Origin: Manduca sexta
Taxonomy: Eukaryota > Arthropoda > Insecta > Lepidoptera > Sphingidae
DNA: 64,000 nucleotides
Direction: 5' to 3'
Assembly (NCBI RefSeq): GCF_014839805.1
Contig: NC_051136.1
Location: 3,224,001 to 3,288,000 of the forward strand
The translations under genes were made by a program, and so were the position numbers. Below the pieces are notes generated by a model. The model was not told where the DNA came from. It saw only the letters and a list, made by a program, of their open reading frames with translations, and searched no databases. Positions 47,597 through 57,345 of the stretch are shown here, one piece after another (position 1 is the stretch's first letter; every line of letters begins with the position of its first letter).

Positions 47597-47937
47597 GTGT
47601 AGTGTGTATACAAGCAATAGTTTGCTTGGCGATACAAAAGACATTGCGGTGCTGTATAACTATATGGCCTTTCGCATACCAATTACAGTGATAACATCGA
47701 AATTTGAAAATATAATTGAAATAAACGATGCGAATAAAACTGGCCAGTATGAAATAAAATCGTTTGGAGCGGACATTGAGAAGATTGTCATACAAAAAAT
47801 TGGCGTTCATACGATGGTTACTTAGTCTACCGTGAAATATCAAAACACGAATGTAAAATACTTAATATTTTTCCATATCGTGATTTGTACGTTTTTAATG
47901 GGCATATTAGCACATTTCTGTAAATATGTTATTTTTG
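47597..47937. other. Non-genic stretch
   Basis: Unique-looking AT-rich DNA up to the SINE target of the copia-type insertion. Confidence 0.45.
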
Positions 47938-48159
47938 ACTGCCTCGGTGGCGTAGTTGTAGCGCACGCGCGGTACGACAGCGCTCTCAGTTTCTGAGTTC
48001 GAATCCCGGGTCGGGAAAAGTGATATTTGGGTTTTTCTACTCAATATCAGCCCAGAGTCAGGAATTTGTGTCCGATATGGCGATAGGCTCGCCCCCTATT
48101 CCTGGGACGCAACACACTCGGGGAAAAGTGGGTGCCGTGGTTGCACCTCTGTATACCCC
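47938..48159 (+). repeat. Family A SINE, copy 10, 5' part (interrupted)
   Basis: It has the head ACTGCCTCGGTGGCGTAGTT, the B box 'GAGTTCGAATCCC', and the body with 'GTCCGATATGGCGATAGGCT' and 'GGGGAAAAGTGGGTGCCGTG'. It stops at GTATACCCC, where the retrotransposon begins. The remaining 3' part lies at 52848-52890. Confidence 0.9.
48155..48159 (+). repeat. 5-bp target-site duplication, left copy
   Basis: ACCCC here and again at 52848-52852 immediately flanks the two LTRs. Joining the flanks restores the SINE sequence TACCCCTTCGGGGAT. Confidence 0.92.
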
Positions 48160-48358
48160 TGTTGAATGGGTACATTTATATTTGTTTAGGGTAACATTTG
48201 TTAATATGTAATTTAATTTGTTTTTGTGGCAACACGCCTCCACTTCCTGCTTCCTGTCACGGGCTGCCGGCGAGCAACCACAATAATGTAGTTCTTTAAG
48301 TTTATGTTTAAGATATCAAATTAAATAACAGTGATCCGTCATAGTGGTTTTATTAACA
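48160..48358 (+). repeat. 5' LTR (199 bp)
   Basis: It starts TGTTGAATGGGTACATTT and ends GGTTTTATTAACA, so it has TG...CA ends. It matches 52649-52847 base for base as far as I can compare. It should contain the promoter and the RNA start and poly(A) sites, but I could not place them precisely. Confidence 0.95.
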
Positions 48359-48369
48359 TGGTAGCAGAG
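48359..48369 (+). promoter_or_regulatory. Primer-binding site, initiator Met tRNA
   Basis: TGGTAGCAGAG directly follows the 5' LTR and is complementary to the 3' end of eukaryotic initiator methionine tRNA (ending CTCTGCTACCA). Minus-strand DNA synthesis would start here. Confidence 0.9.
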
Positions 48370-48452
48370 CGTGGTTGCCTGCAAATACAAAGAAGAAAAG
48401 AAGATATTTTCGTAAATAAAGTGGAAACGTGCTATATATGCAATAAGCAAAA

Positions 48453-49380
48453 ATGGCGTTTACTAAATGCAATGACGCAGTTATTCCAATATTCGACGGA
48501 TCGGATTATAGTAGCTGGAAAATACGTATACTTAAGTTTTTGGAGTTTAAGAAATGTAAAGAAAGCTGCCATACGAATCAAAAATGATTCGGATGATGTT
48601 GCAAAGTGGGAAGAGATGGATATCCAGGCAACGAACTACATTTATAGTGCAATAAGCAACAAGCAACTCGAATATATATGCGACTTAGATTCCGCATGCA
48701 AAATATTGGCAAAATTTGATGAAATGTACCTGCAGAATTCATCGGCACTACAGATTATATGTCGCAACAATGTAGAAGCAATAAAATTATCGAACTATTC
48801 GCAAGTAAGTGTATTTTTTGACGACTTTGAGAAATCAATAAATCAGTTAAAACAAGCCGGCGCGACGGTAAGTGAACAAGAAAAATTAAATTATATGTTA
48901 AAGGCCTTACCTCGTAATTACAGTCATATTGGAGATCTAATAGACGTTTTACCAGAAAAAGACAGAACTGTAGATTATTTGAAAAGTAAAATTATGTTAA
49001 AATCATTGGATAAAGAACCTGAAAAATGTAATGAACCATCACGCGACAACTCAAATGTTTTTAAAGCTCACACAAGTAGTTCTGCATCACCTAATAAAAC
49101 TTTAAATGTTTTACCTGTGGAAAACCTGGCCACATGCAAAGAGATTGTCGACACAGAAATGTTAACAGTGGTAGAGGAAATGGATTTATTAGATTTAATA
49201 ATAATCGTGGACATCAACGTGGATCATATTATAATTCAAGAAATATTAGAGGAAGAACTTATAATAATAAATCCAGTAATGAGAGTGGTGGTAATAATTT
49301 CCTTGCAACTATTGAGAATAATAATGTTTCAACTTCAAGTAAAATATATAATATTGAGCAGTCTGGCCACTTAACTTGGT
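48453..49380 (+). pseudogene. copia-type gag (capsid/nucleocapsid), frameshifted
   Basis: Gag would form the virus-like particle that packages the element's RNA. The best start is the ATG at 48453, giving MAFTKCND...IPIFDGSDYSSWK. The 'F.G..Y..WK' pattern is typical of copia gag N-termini. A +1 indel near 48561-48565 (GAAAG where GAAG would keep frame) moves translation to another frame, which carries the capsid region. A compensating -1 near 49099-49106 returns to the first frame just before the zinc knuckle. The longer frame starting at 48331 is not the authentic start: it begins with GTG inside the LTR. Downstream the chain runs into protease without a stop in the restored frame. Confidence 0.85.
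49107..49148 (+). other. CCHC zinc knuckle of nucleocapsid
   Basis: CFTCGKPGHMQRDC has the C-X2-C-X4-H-X4-C spacing of retroviral and retrotransposon nucleocapsid knuckles. All four metal ligands are present. It is followed by a basic, Asn/Arg/Gly-rich segment, as expected for RNA binding. Confidence 0.93.
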
Positions 49381-49559
49381 TATTAGATAGTGGTTGTACA
49401 GATCATATAATTAATACTGATGAGTACTATCATTCATGTGAAATATTACAACAACCTATTAAAGTAAAAGTTGGTGATGGAAGAATATTAGAAGCTACAA
49501 AGGTCGGAAATATACAAACTTATTTTATGGTCTATGGAAAAAGTCTGAAGTTGTTTTGA
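49134..49559 (+). pseudogene. copia-type aspartic protease region
   Basis: After the basic tail of the nucleocapsid comes LTWLLDSGCTDHI, with the DSG catalytic triplet at 49386-49394. The flanking pattern (W.LDSG...H.) is the usual copia protease signature. The enzyme would dimerise and cut the polyprotein. The frame ends at TGA 49557-49559 because of a one-base shortfall in an A run at 49538-49542. With six As in place of five, the frame would run straight into the integrase segment starting with N-N-V-F-Y-V. The catalytic residues themselves are intact. Confidence 0.88.
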
Positions 49560-51904
49560 ACAATGTTTTCTATGTCAAAGAGATGAAAGCAAATTTATTG
49601 AGCTATTCAAAGATTACAGACAATCATAAAATTGTTTCCAGGGGACGACAATCAAAAATATATAACGTCTATGGAACTATTATAGCTATAGCAGTGAAAG
49701 AAGATAGACTGTATAAATTAAAAGGTTATATAAATGCAAGTACATTACATGCTAATTTAGTGAAGAAATCAAGTATGACAGTGAAGGAGAAATTACATAG
49801 GATGCTTGGTCATATAAACTTTAACAATTTGAATACTATGTGTACAAGTGAATTATTGAAAGGATTACCAAAGGAGATTGAATGTAAGTACATGAAATGT
49901 GCTATATGTATTGAAAATAAAATGCATAACTTGCCATTTAAAAATAATAGAAAACGAGCACAGGATATATTAGAAATTGTACACACAGATTTAAATGGGC
50001 CACACAGAACTACAGGTTTTAATGGTGAAAAATATTTCTTAAGTTTTATAGATGACTATAGTAAGTTGGCAAAAGTTTATTGTATTCCGTCAAAAGATAA
50101 AGTATATAATTGTTTAATGCAGTATGTTAATGAGATACAAAATTTAACTGGGAAAAATATTAAAGAATTGAGATGTGATAATGGAAAGGAATACATTAAT
50201 AAAAGAGTGTTTGACTTTGCAAGATCAAAGGGAATTATGATTAAATCTTGTCCGCCATATGTGCATGAATTAAATGGCACAGCAGAGAGGTTCAATAGAT
50301 CAATAATGGATATGTCAAGATGTCTATTGGCAGAGGCAAAAGTGCATAAAAGATTTTGGCCTGAAGTGGTTATGGCCGCAGCTTATTTAAAGAATAGAAC
50401 ATTAACAAATGGCACTATAGAAAGGAAGACGCCTTATGAGATATTTTTCAAACAAAGGCCAAGCATTGAAAATTTAAGGATATATGGAAGTAAAGTATTT
50501 GTTAGAACACCAGAGGAAAAGAGAAAATGTAAATGGGACAGGAAAGCCGAGCTTGGCATACTAATGGGCTATACAGATGTTGGATATAGAGTATTAATAA
50601 ACAATAGAATAGTTGTAGCAAGACATTGCGATATAATTGAAGATGATGTAATGTGTATTGGTCTCGATGATAATAGAGAAGAGAAAAATGATAAAAGTAA
50701 TAGCCAGCCGAATAAATTGGAAGAGAAAATTATAGAAGAGAAGAAAGAGACTAATGCAGAAGAAAATAATGAGAAAATTAACGAAGATTTGAATGCTGAA
50801 ACAAATGAAAGTTATGATGATAATAAAGTAATTGAAACAAGAAATCGGCGTAAAATCAAGCCACCAACTCGGTTTGATGAAGAATTTGGTTATTATTGTA
50901 TAACTGTTAACTATTGTGATGCTATGATTCCAGATAATTTTCAGGAGGCAATAACTAGCGATGAAGCAAAAGAATGGACTGAGGCTATGAATCGTGAGAT
51001 GAACAGTTTGGCAAAAAATGAGACCTGGAGACTTGTAAGTAAACCAGCAGACAAACAGCCTTTAGATGTGAAATGGATATACAGAAAGAAAGCCGAAAAT
51101 AAATTTAAAGCTAGGTTAGTAGTAAGAGGTTTTCAACAAAAAGATTTTATTGATGATATATATTCACCCGTTGCTAAAATGCAAACTTTAAAATTGTTAT
51201 TGTCTTATTGTTGTCAAAATAATCTTAATATACATCAGATGGATGTTGAAACTGCTTTTTTAAATGGTAAAATTTTATCTGAAGTTTATGTAAAGCAGCC
51301 AATTGGTTATGATGATGGCACTGATAGAGTTTATAAATTAAATAAAACATTATATGGTTTAAAAGAAAGCCCTCGGGCTTGGTATGAATGTGTCAATAAG
51401 TTTTTAACTAGTCTTGGATTTCAGAGAAGTAAATATGACTTTTGTTTATATTTTAAATTGGATACTAATGTGAGTGTATACATTTTGTTATATGTTGATG
51501 ATTTGTTAATATGTTGTAAAGATGAAAAGGTAATGAGTAATATTAAAAACAAACTGTTAAGTAAATTTACTATGAAGGATATGGGTAAAGTTAAAGAATA
51601 CATTGGAATACATATTGATTATGATTATAAAAAGAATAAGACCATGACACTGAGTCAGGAATCATATATAGAATCATTAGCTAAGCGTTATAATATAATA
51701 AATACAAAGTTATATACTACACCAATGGAAGTAAATCTTAAACTAGAAAACTGTAATATAAATGAGAATGTAAAATATAGAAATTTAATTGGAGCACTTT
51801 TATATATTAGTTCAGGTACAAGACCAGATATATCGTTCAGTGTTAATTATTTGAGTAGATTCCAAAATTGCTATAATGAGACACATTTTAAATATGCTTT
51901 ATGA
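49556..51904 (+). pseudogene. copia-type integrase and reverse transcriptase (782 codons)
   Basis: This is the longest open frame in the window. Integrase zinc finger: His81, His85, Cys115 and Cys118. Catalytic core: Asp145 (VHTD), Asp208 (RCDNG) and Glu244 (TAERF), with 35 residues between the last two, the classic D-D35-E. A charged linker of E/K/N residues (about 370-430) separates the two enzymes. Reverse transcriptase starts near 450 and has EWTEAM, VKWIYRKK, the catalytic Asp563 in QMDVETAFLNG, TLYGLKESPRAWY, and YVDD at 646-649. All active-site residues are intact. The frame ends at an in-frame TGA at 51902-51904, where related elements have a sense codon. It is a partial polyprotein with no start codon of its own expected, and the first Met is not an authentic start. 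Confidence 0.95.
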
Positions 51905-52434
51905 GTACTTAAATATCTTTACTTAACAAAACATATAAAATTAATTTATAACATGAATATAAATTCTGATATGTTAGATTGTTATGTAGATGCAGATTTT
52001 GCAGGAGATATTGTCAGTAGGAAATCAACAACAGGATTTGTAATTAGACTGTTTGGGAATGTAATATTTTGGAAATCAAAGAAACAAAATTGTGTAACAA
52101 AGTCATCTACATTTGCTGAATACATTGCGCTGTCAGAAGCTGTTACTGAAATTAAATTTATAGTTTGTTTAATTAATGAGATTTGTCAGAAAGATTGTAA
52201 ACCTGTAAAAATATATGAAGATAATATTGGAGCTCAAATTATTGCTAAATACGGAAATTTCACAAAAATTCAAAACATATTGAAGTTCATTATCATTTTG
52301 TTCATGAAAGTGTTAAAATTGGTTTAATTGATGTTATAAAAATTGCATCTGATCAAAATATAGCTGACATTTTAACAAAACCATTGGGAAGTAATAAATT
52401 TAATAAATTTAGAGATATGTTAAAGTTGTTGTAA
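51905..52434 (+). pseudogene. copia-type RNase H domain and polyprotein C-terminus
   Basis: It continues in the same frame after the stop. RNase H signatures are DADFAGD, STTGF, TFAEYIAL and YEDNIG, supplying the acidic active-site residues. A one-base deletion in the A run at 52264-52268 then shifts the frame. In the shifted frame the expected C-terminal pattern follows (KHI...YHF, then QNIADILTKPL) and ends at TAA 52432-52434. With frames restored the whole polyprotein would be about 1,325 residues, normal for copia elements. RNase H would degrade the RNA strand during reverse transcription. Confidence 0.9.
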
Positions 52435-52639
52435 AAGTAATTTATCTTTCAGATGGATATTATGTTGAGATAAATATTGGTTTAAATTGTTTAATTAAAA
52501 GATGATAATTGTAATATAAAAAAAAAAAAAAAATAAATAAAATAAGTTACAATTAATATGTTATACTGAAGGTAATGTTTATAGAGCTATTGTCTTGATA
52601 TGAGTAGTGTATGATATGATTTAGTTAAAATATAAATGT
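52435..52639 (+). other. Retrotransposon 3' untranslated region
   Basis: AT-rich region between the polyprotein stop and the purine tract. It contains an uninterrupted run of 16 As at 52518-52533. No frame or env-like segment is present. Confidence 0.8.
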
Positions 52640-52648
52640 AAGGAGGCA
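52640..52648 (+). promoter_or_regulatory. Polypurine tract (plus-strand primer)
   Basis: AAGGAGGCA sits directly against the 3' LTR. It is purine-rich but short compared with many elements. Confidence 0.75.
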
Positions 52649-52847
52649 TGTTGAATGGGTACATTTATATTTGTTTAGGGTAACATTTGTTAATATGTAA
52701 TTTAATTTGTTTTTGTGGCAACACGCCTCCACTTCCTGCTTCCTGTCACGGGCTGCCGGCGAGCAACCACAATAATGTAGTTCTTTAAGTTTATGTTTAA
52801 GATATCAAATTAAATAACAGTGATCCGTCATAGTGGTTTTATTAACA
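52649..52847 (+). repeat. 3' LTR (199 bp)
   Basis: Same ends and apparently same sequence as the 5' LTR at 48160-48358. No mismatch was found by eye. Confidence 0.95.
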
Positions 52848-52890
52848 ACCCCTTCGGGGATATATGTGTGATGGTGTGTGTGTGTGTTAT
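52848..52890 (+). repeat. Family A SINE, copy 10, 3' part
   Basis: It starts with the right copy of ACCCC, then TTCGGGGATATATGTGTGAT and a TG-repeat tail ending near 52887. It is the continuation of the SINE at 47938-48159. Confidence 0.9.
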
Positions 52891-53322
52891 TTTTGTATTT
52901 ATATGTCAGTTATCTATGTACACTGTCACATCTTGTCACACGGACATGTCACATAAGACAACGAATCATTACCAATTGGTAATAACTTTTAGAGAAAAAA
53001 ATTGGTCCTGATGTAACAAACTTTACTGTTTAATGTCTTTGTTTGGATTGCTATACATCCACAATTTTATTTACCACCAAACTTCATTCTGTAGTCAGGG
53101 AAAGCCATCGACCGACTCCAGACTGATGCGGAATATTGATGTATCCATTTACAGGCAATAACCCGAATAAATTAACCTTTACAAAATACGCGGAAATGCA
53201 AATTAAATAAATTTCGCTCCATTGTAAAATTATGACAAATGATACGAGAAATTACAACAAAATTGAACGTTATTGGTAAACTCAGAGGGAATTCAACAGA
53301 AGTAGAGGAGTATAGCCTATGT
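52891..53322. other. Non-genic stretch
   Basis: Nothing recognised. It includes the left target duplication (GCCTATGT, 53315-53322) of the next element. Confidence 0.45.
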
Positions 53323-53769
53323 CAGAGTTACTCAAAATGGAGTACGCGAAGCCCTAGGAGTTCGCCATTCGACGGTAGGCTCGCAACAAGATTTACGTAA
53401 CGGTGGCTTGATGACTAGCAAGTTCGTACGACACAAATGGCGGCGCACGCGCGACTAAATTGCTCGCTCGCTCGCGCACCAGTGTTACATATAATGCAGA
53501 AATCGACTTGATATCGAGTCAGAATTATGAGTAAAATTGTCCAGTACTACTAGTTGACTTAATTTGTGACAAAAACAAGCCTCCCCGTCACATAAATATG
53601 AAAAAGATATTTCTTTTGGCACATTATTCAATACCTTTTATTTAAATGAAAAATGTATTTTCTCCAATCCATATCATTATTTTCTTTTTGGGTTTAATAA
53701 GTTAAGGGGTTCGCAGTCATTTGGATACTATTGCAGGGGTGCGTGAAGCGAAAAGTTTGAGAAATCCTG
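53323..53769. mobile_element. hAT-like MITE
   Basis: It starts CAGAGTTACTCAAAATGG and ends AAAGTTTGAGAAATCCTG, giving imperfect terminal inverted repeats of the CAG...CTG type. The 8-bp flanks GCCTATGT (53315-53322) and GCCTATAT (53770-53777) match at 7 of 8 positions. An 8-bp duplication is standard for hAT transposons. No transposase frame is present in 447 bp. The interior has a GC-rich run with repeated CTCG words at about 53460-53480. Confidence 0.8.
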
Positions 53770-53865
53770 GCCTATATGAATGACCTGGTTCGATGTACTT
53801 TGTAGTACGAAATTCTTTATGTACTTTACAGTTGGCCACAGAAATAGTTGACCATTTTTATTGAA

Positions 53866-53965
53866 ATTGAATGACGAGACGAGCATTCCAATCGCCTAAT
53901 AGAAAAAAATATGACTGCCATTAATCAGTAGCAAAACTATAAACTTTGAATGACAAAATATTTAA
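53866..53965 (-). repeat. Family D interspersed repeat, copy 7 (degenerate)
   Basis: 'AATGACGAGACGAGCATTCC' and 'CGCCTAATAG' are followed by 'GACTGCCATTAATCAGTAGC' and 'ACTTTGAATGACAAA'. It matches the reverse family order with many changes. Confidence 0.6.
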
Positions 53966-54080
53966 TCAGTATAGATGATGTAATGTTTATTGTTCAACTA
54001 TTTTTATGACAGACAGTTTACAGTCATTTTCAATAGACGATGCTAAAGCAATCGTCAATTCCATTCTGATATATTTTTTT

Positions 54081-54313
54081 ATAAAGTAACGCCGCTGCGT
54101 CTGGTAGTAAATGGAGTGGGTTCCAATAGAATGTCGATGGACGAGAGACGATTACCCCTCGACAATCGACACAATTATGCCGGCCTACTGGAACCAGATA
54201 TAAACAGGCTGATCCCAGAACGCGACACATTTACGTGAGCCATTAGGCGGGTTTTAACGCCTTGTGTACGGTGGTCGATACCCAGGCGGATATAAAATAT
54301 ATCCTACCACCAG
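54081..54313 (+). repeat. Family B repeat, uninterrupted copy
   Basis: Full run from 'GCGTCTGGTAGTAAATGGAG' through 'ATTACCCCTCGACAATCGAC', 'AATTATGCCGGCCTACTGGA', 'CTGATCCCAGAACGCGACAC' and 'GGCGGGTTTTAACGCC' to 'ATATCCTACCACCAGC'. It is the best reference for reading copies 1 and 2. Confidence 0.87.
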
Positions 54314-55054
54314 CAAAAACAATCAATCAAAATAACTAATTTGTAAGCATGTCTGTTGCTCTGAATGGTCCATTTTTGAGATAGAACGAAAAAAAGCGAT
54401 TAAGATAGTTTAATCAAAATGTCAGTTATTAATAAATTTATCTTAAAGAATATGTTTCCCTCAATCTTGCGTGTTTAATAACCCTTTGCAATAAACAAAA
54501 TATAAATTTTGCACATACATATACATTACATTACACTACACACATAAATGTATATAACTGTGGGTTTTTTAGCATATCAAATTAAATAACTCGTTAAAAA
54601 TAATATCAACGCTTTTTACCAAAGCGTCTACGCAGACTAAATAATTGTGAGCTAAAAAAATAGGACGAGAAAATGGCGTTAGCAGACATTTTTCATTAGT
54701 TAAAAGTCTTTAAAAGCTTTTAAACTTTTTTATTAGGTTTTTATTACGGCCAGCAACAAAGAAATATAAATATGGTTAGCTACTTGCATGTCAAGTTTCA
54801 TTTCATTAAAAGATGTTGCGAAGTGTGGATAAACATAAATTTAATAATTTTTATAGCATCTTTGATCTTTCACTTTAGAAGTCGAGGTTCCGTGATGGGA
54901 AATTAAAATGCAACTTTGTTATCCCATATTTAAAACACTTATTGCAATGAGTTTAAAATAGATTTCTTGCTATGCTCCGTCTTTGTATCATTATCTAGCT
55001 ACTATAGAGATCATGTTGTCGCTTATGAAAACTTAGACAAATATATTAATGAAC
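54314..55054. other. Non-genic stretch
   Basis: AT-rich, with CATACATATACATTACATTA-type simple sequence near 54512. No gene seen. Confidence 0.45.
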
Positions 55055-55280
55055 AAGTATTGCTCGTGACTTCGCCCGAGTGAAAGCATTACGCGATACA
55101 AAAGTCTTAAACATTGTAGCCTGTCAAAATTACCGAGATAAAAGTAGTCTATGTGTAAATTCAAGATATAGTATACCCATGTGCCAAATTTTATCTAAAT
55201 CCGTTTAGTTCTTCTTGCGTTTACTTCTAATCAACATACAAACATCCAATTATTTTCACTCCCTCGCATTTATAATAATA
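55055..55280 (+). repeat. Family G-type repeat, copy 5
   Basis: 'AGTATTGCTCGTGACTTCGC' and CCGAGTGAAAG are followed by 'CCCATGTGCCAAATTTTATC', 'AATCCGTTTAGTTCTTCTTG' and 'CCCTCGCATTTATAATAATA'. It is closest to the copy at 16229-16446. Confidence 0.65.
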
Positions 55281-55588
55281 ACTAGCGACCCGCCCCGGCT
55301 TCGCACGGGTGCAATGCTGATACTAAATACACTACAGAAAAACTGTGAACGTTGTACATAAAAACATAGCGGTCCGCTCTGGCTTCGCACGGGTATAACA
55401 TAACAAAATAACAGTATTTCTTCACTGTTTAATGGATGGTATTATACCTACATATAAACCTTCCTCTTGAATCACTCTATCTATTAAAAAAAACGCATCA
55501 TAATCCGTTGCGTAGTTTTAAAGATTGAAGCATACAAAGGGACATAGGGACAGAGAAAGCGACTTTGTTTTATACTATGTAGTGATGA
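55281..55588 (+). repeat. Repeat with duplicated GC-rich motif
   Basis: GACCCGCCCCGGCTTCGCAC and, about 90 bp later, GGTCCGCTCTGGCTTCGCAC share their core. Then come 'AATCCGTTGCGTAGTTTTAA' and 'GAAAGCGACTTTGTTTTATA'. It abuts copy 5 of family G directly, so it may be part of a composite or separate insertion. Two 64- and 67-codon frames follow it without motifs. Confidence 0.6.
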
Positions 55589-56996
55589 TGATAAGATTCA
55601 AATAAAATCACTACAAAGAATTTGCGTGATACGTCCTGTGTCGCTGGAATTGACTCCTTGCCTTTGGGTTATAACTCGAAAAACCCACTACACTTTTTCA
55701 TACTATATCCAGCTAGATATAAAAACAAAGCAACCCCAGCCTACAATTATATTTCTCCTCAAGCCCAAACGGCCCAATCAAAAAACCTCAACAAAAGAAT
55801 ACTTTTTAAGCATTAAAATGCCTACATAAAAGCGATCTCATCTAATTTATACTAACAGGGTTTATTAACCGGATTACGTCTAGATCTTCGTTCAAGTTGA
55901 CGTGGCTCGCCGCATTGGAGTTAGGAACGGGGCGGACTCTAAGTGGCCCCCATTTGATATAATAAGCCTTGATGGCGGACACTTGGGAATGATAGATTTG
56001 AGTCTAATTAGATGGGGTGAACCACAGTCTACGGAAGGTGCCATCATCCATCATAGATTAGTTTTGTCGATCTAGGTATAGTCTAGAAATTGGTATTAAC
56101 TTAAGTACTATAATCTATTTAGCGTGGAATAGGAATTTCATGTTATTAGATGATTTTGAATTTTGAACATGTAATTAGCTTAACAGCAAATTATTTTCAG
56201 TCCTCAAAGGTGCAACACTAAGCATTAAGGTGACAATTATATCTTACATAAAACTTATTTGAATATCATGGTATAGAAATGCACATTAGTATTATAAGTA
56301 TTCATGGGCGCTGGTGCCCTCATCATGCTATCAGCTTGCTTGTTGTTTGGTTTTCTGCTGCCAAAAATAATCTCTTTTCTCGTCATATTTACTATACGAT
56401 ATTTTATCATATCGTTTCGATTTGGACTTATATATTTAATAATACAACCCTAACAAACTTTATAAGGTTACTCGTATCCGTCAATATTCATCGAATGGGT
56501 ACACTTCCTTCTTAAAGATATTTGTCATGATCTATACAAATATCGCCATGTCCTACAAACAATATTCCCGAAAGAAATACATCATAAAGCCATGAAAAGG
56601 ATTTTAGGTCCCTTCAGCTCCTTTAAAAACTCTTTTAGCCAGATTAAAAACATATCCTTTCATAGCAGGAGTTTCATCACTTTTAACTATCTTTTAGTTG
56701 GTTAACAAGATTGCCGTTTGAAAGGCTCCAAGTATTTTGCACTTACGGAACCTCAAAGGAAGTTTGTCTTAGGCATCCACAAACCGCCTGCAGTGTTTGT
56801 GTGTTTTACCATTTCAAGTTAAAGTTAAGAAACAAGTAAATTTAACTTCGTTGTGTATCTTTATCGCTGGGAGATTGATGAGTGTGAAACAGCATTGTAA
56901 AGCGCTGGCCAGATGTCTGTTACTTTTCAAGGGGAAGATTAAACTTTAATAGAGCATTATATCCATTAAGCGATTGGGGAAGGAATGGACGATTCT
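55589..56996. other. Non-genic stretch
   Basis: A GC-richer patch lies at about 55895-56050 (ACGGGGCGGACTCTAAGTGG). A 78-codon plus frame at 56279-56515 lacks motifs. Confidence 0.45.
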
Positions 56997-57110
56997 TATT
57001 TATTTATTTATTGCACTTAATTTACAAATGTATATAGACGGACTTAATGCCATAGGCATTCTCTACCAGCCAACCTTAGGATGGTGCAGAGATAATCATG
57101 GTAGGTGCAT
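56997..57110 (-). repeat. Probable LINE 3' end, copy 2
   Basis: It starts with the tail complement 'TTTATTTATTTATTGCACTT', then 'GACGGACTTAATGCCATAGG' and 'CATTCTCTACCAGCCAACC', matching 23449-23530 in reverse. Confidence 0.6.
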
Positions 57111-57238
57111 CACGGTAATATGACACTGAGAAGAAGATAAATATATAAAATACCTATAATAACTATAAATACAATATAAGTAACATTATAACTATCAAAA
57201 AAATGAAATATATAATTCTTAGGAGACTGTTGGAGAAT

Positions 57239-57345
57239 AAGAAGACGTGATAGGAAAGACTGGCTTAATAGGCGATGATTCCTATCTTTTTAAGAAGACG
57301 TGATAGAAAAGACCGGATGAATAGACAATAATTATTATCTCTTTT
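57239..57345 (+). repeat. Two-unit tandem repeat, 53-bp period
   Basis: AAGAAGACGTGATAGGAAAG at 57239 and AAGAAGACGTGATAGAAAAG at 57292 start two similar units, each ending near a CTTTTT run. Confidence 0.8.

Larger units (their letters stand above)
48160..52847 (+). mobile_element. Ty1/copia-type LTR retrotransposon, structurally complete
   Basis: The 4688-bp element is bounded by two 199-bp LTRs, with a tRNA primer site right after the 5' LTR and a purine tract right before the 3' LTR. Between them lie gag, protease, integrase, reverse transcriptase and RNase H in that order. Integrase ahead of reverse transcriptase is the diagnostic copia order (gypsy and Pao elements have it last). The LTRs appear identical by eye, which suggests a recent insertion. 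The coding frame has four 1-nt indels and one stop, so the copy as read cannot make one continuous polyprotein. There is no envelope-like frame after RNase H. Confidence 0.95.

Noticed and set aside
47502..47843. 107-codon plus and 97-codon minus frames as genes
   Set aside because: They run through a broken family D repeat and its hairpin and overlap each other.
48331..49374. 347-codon frame starting at 48331 as the gag start
   Set aside because: It begins with GTG inside the LTR, and its first part is not gag-like. The gag N-terminal pattern starts at ATG 48453 in another frame.
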